A stretch of 16,083 nt of DNA from Empedobacter sp036647415 (GTDB taxonomy: Bacteria; Bacteroidota; Bacteroidia; Flavobacteriales; Weeksellaceae): the NCBI RefSeq assembly GCF_036647415.1, contig NZ_JAVXKG010000050.1, forward strand, positions 1-16,083. Reading direction: 5' to 3'. The notes beneath the pieces are model-generated. The model was not told the origin of the DNA, did not search any database, and saw only the letters and a list, made by a program, of their open reading frames with translations. Positions 14,986 to 16,083 of this stretch are shown here, piece by piece. The position numbers and the translations under genes are program-made. Numbering within the stretch: the first letter of the stretch is position 1; the number at the start of each line of letters is the position of its first letter.

Positions 14986-15003
14986 TTACTTTCCGATACA
15001 AAA
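14986..15003 (-). other. Attachment site at the 3' end of mnmE (attL/R)
   Basis: The last 18 bases of mnmE read TTTTGTATCGGAAAGTAA on the minus strand and encode F-C-I-G-K-stop. Integration here leaves the mnmE reading frame complete. A second version lies at 3118-3135, and 15 of 18 positions agree. From memory, the trmE attachment site of Salmonella genomic island 1 covers the same codons. The exact crossover positions cannot be set from this sequence alone. Confidence 0.6.
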
Positions 15004-16083
15004 TTTAGAAAAAATATTTCCCAAAACTTCATCATTTGTCACTTCGCCTGAAATCTCACCAAGATGTTCTAAAGCATTTCTTAGTTCATAAGCTAAAAGC
15101 TCTGTAGAAATCTGGAAAGTAATGGCTTCCTTCACTTTATTTACGGCATCCAAAGATTTTCCTAAAGCTTCAAAGTGACGCTGATTGGTAATGATTACGT
15201 TGCTTTCTTCCGATTTTAGTTGTTCTACATAAGAGGATAATTCGTCTTTCAAATCTTGCATATTTTGATTTTCAACTGCAGAAATAGTGATGAAATCAAA
15301 ATCTTGTGAGATTTCTTTTCGGAAAATATTTTCCACCAATTCGTATTGGGTAGGAGAAACTTCATCTATTTTTGTTGCACAGATTATCAATTTTAAATCA
15401 TCTCTTTGCAGAGATTTTATCATCTCGATGTCTTCAGAAAAGTCTTTTGTAGCTGCATCAGCGAGGTAAACTAGAATATTGGCATTTTCAACTTTTTCTT
15501 TTGCCTTTTTTACACCGATTGCTTCGATTTCATCGGCTGTCTCACGTAAACCGGCGGTATCAATTAGTCTGAATGCATGACCTTTGATATGAAGTATTTC
15601 TTCAATCGTATCTCTCGTCGTACCTGCGATATTGCTCACAATCGCTCTTTCTTCTTTTAGTAAAGCGTTCAGAAGAGTAGATTTTCCTGCATTTGGTTTT
15701 CCGATAATGGCAACGGCGGTTCCGTTCTTAATGGCATTTCCGTATTGGAAACTTTCAATAAGAGAATTTAATTTAGTTTCAATTTTATCAAGCAATTGAT
15801 TCAGGGCGGTTCTGTCTGCGAATTCTACGTCTTCTTCGGCAAAATCAAGTTCTAATTCAATTAAAGAAACAAAATTTAATAGATCGGTTCTTAGAAAAGA
15901 AATTTCGTTGGTAATTCCGCCTTTTAGCTGATTTAACGCTACTTTTCTTGAAGCTTCATTTTCTGAAGCAATCAAATCGGCAATCGATTCGGCTTGGCTT
16001 AAATCAATTCTTCCATTCATGAAAGCGCGCATCGTAAATTCACCTGCTTTTGCCATTCTTGCTCCGTTTTTAATAAGAACTTC
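14986..16083 (-). CDS. mnmE: tRNA uridine-5-carboxymethylaminomethyl modification GTPase MnmE (5' part cut by window)
   Basis: MnmE works with MnmG to modify the wobble uridine (U34) of certain tRNAs, using methylene-THF and GTP hydrolysis. The visible 365 codons start inside the N-terminal folate-binding domain (the G-A-R-M-A-K-A-G-E-F-T region) and run through the helical domain. The inserted G domain carries GKPNAGKS (G1), GTTRDT (G2), DTAGL (G3) and TKID (G4). The protein ends with the canonical FCIGK, including the conserved Cys. Roughly the first 90-100 residues lie beyond position 16083, and the frame is open to the window edge. This is the only core gene here and looks less AT-rich than the island. 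Its stop codon forms part of the attachment site. Confidence 0.97.
   Translation of the reverse strand, partial: EVLIKNGARMAKAGEFTMRAFMNGRIDLSQAESIADLIASENEASRKVALNQLKGGITNEISFLRTDLLNFVSLIELELDFAEEDVEFADRTALNQLLDKIETKLNSLIESFQYGNAIKNGTAVAIIGKPNAGKSTLLNALLKEERAIVSNIAGTTRDTIEEILHIKGHAFRLIDTAGLRETADEIEAIGVKKAKEKVENANILVYLADAATKDFSEDIEMIKSLQRDDLKLIICATKIDEVSPTQYELVENIFRKEISQDFDFITISAVENQNMQDLKDELSSYVEQLKSEESNVIITNQRHFEALGKSLDAVNKVKEAITFQISTELLAYELRNALEHLGEISGEVTNDEVLGNIFSKFCIGK

Larger units (their letters stand above)
3118..15003. mobile_element. About 11.9-kb integrative element inserted at the mnmE 3' end
   Basis: The element is bounded by two versions of the last 18 bases of mnmE (3118-3135 and 14986-15003). 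It carries an intact tyrosine integrase, two HTH proteins, a primase-like replication protein and cargo. I see no conjugation genes (no relaxase, coupling protein or Tra proteins), so it is better described as an integrative, possibly mobilizable or satellite-like element than an ICE. The genes look clearly more AT-rich than mnmE. The cargo operon lies at the mnmE-distal end, and integrase plus the candidate excisionase at the mnmE-proximal end. The mnmE 3' end as attachment site is known from Salmonella genomic island 1 (trmE/thdF). Confidence 0.65.

Noticed and set aside
15287..15469. Plus-strand 60-codon frame inside mnmE
   Set aside because: It is antisense to the conserved G domain of mnmE.

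Overview
The window looks like an accessory region of a Bacteroidota genome, most likely a flavobacterium or Chryseobacterium-like organism. The base composition is AT-rich, the tyrosine recombinases and excisionase-like HTH proteins are of the Bacteroidota type, and the primase-helicase parts are of the VirE_N and VapE type. The only clear core gene is mnmE (tRNA U34 modification GTPase). It runs on the minus strand at the right edge, is cut by the window border at its 5' side, and has an intact C-terminus. Every gene I support is on the minus strand.

I read the rest as two integrative elements stacked behind the 3' end of mnmE. The younger element lies between the mnmE 3' end (14986-15003) and a second copy of that end at 3118-3135. 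The two 18-bp sites match at 15 of 18 positions. All three differences are synonymous, so both spell F-C-I-G-K-stop. Reading away from mnmE, the element carries: a small Zn-ribbon/HTH protein (candidate excisionase); about 0.9 kb of gene-free DNA rich in palindromes and very AT-rich tracts; an intact tyrosine integrase; a single-TM protein of unknown function; an HTH protein coupled to a VirE_N/PriCT-like primase that stops where a helicase domain would begin; a structured-RNA region; a secreted protein of unknown function; and, against the far attachment site, a cargo operon. That operon has a YobI-family KAP P-loop NTPase, split into two overlapping frames, followed by a small HExxH metallopeptidase resembling the FtsH (M41) peptidase domain.

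The older element (left of 3118) keeps a decayed integrase with a frameshift and an internal deletion that removed the first catalytic Arg, an HTH protein, and a VapE-like helicase. It continues past the left edge. An iteron-like cluster of TACCT/AGGTA motifs follows the helicase gene.

The most interesting items are: (1) the membrane KAP NTPase plus metallopeptidase operon, a plausible but unproven anti-phage or toxic effector system; (2) a minus-strand RNA at about 9226-9380 with a long rod fold whose closing stem shares bases with an intrinsic terminator, which looks like an attenuator or regulatory RNA, plus a perfect 14-nt complement to it at 13691-13704 beside a second terminator; and (3) tandem use of the mnmE 3' end as attachment site with synonymous att copies.
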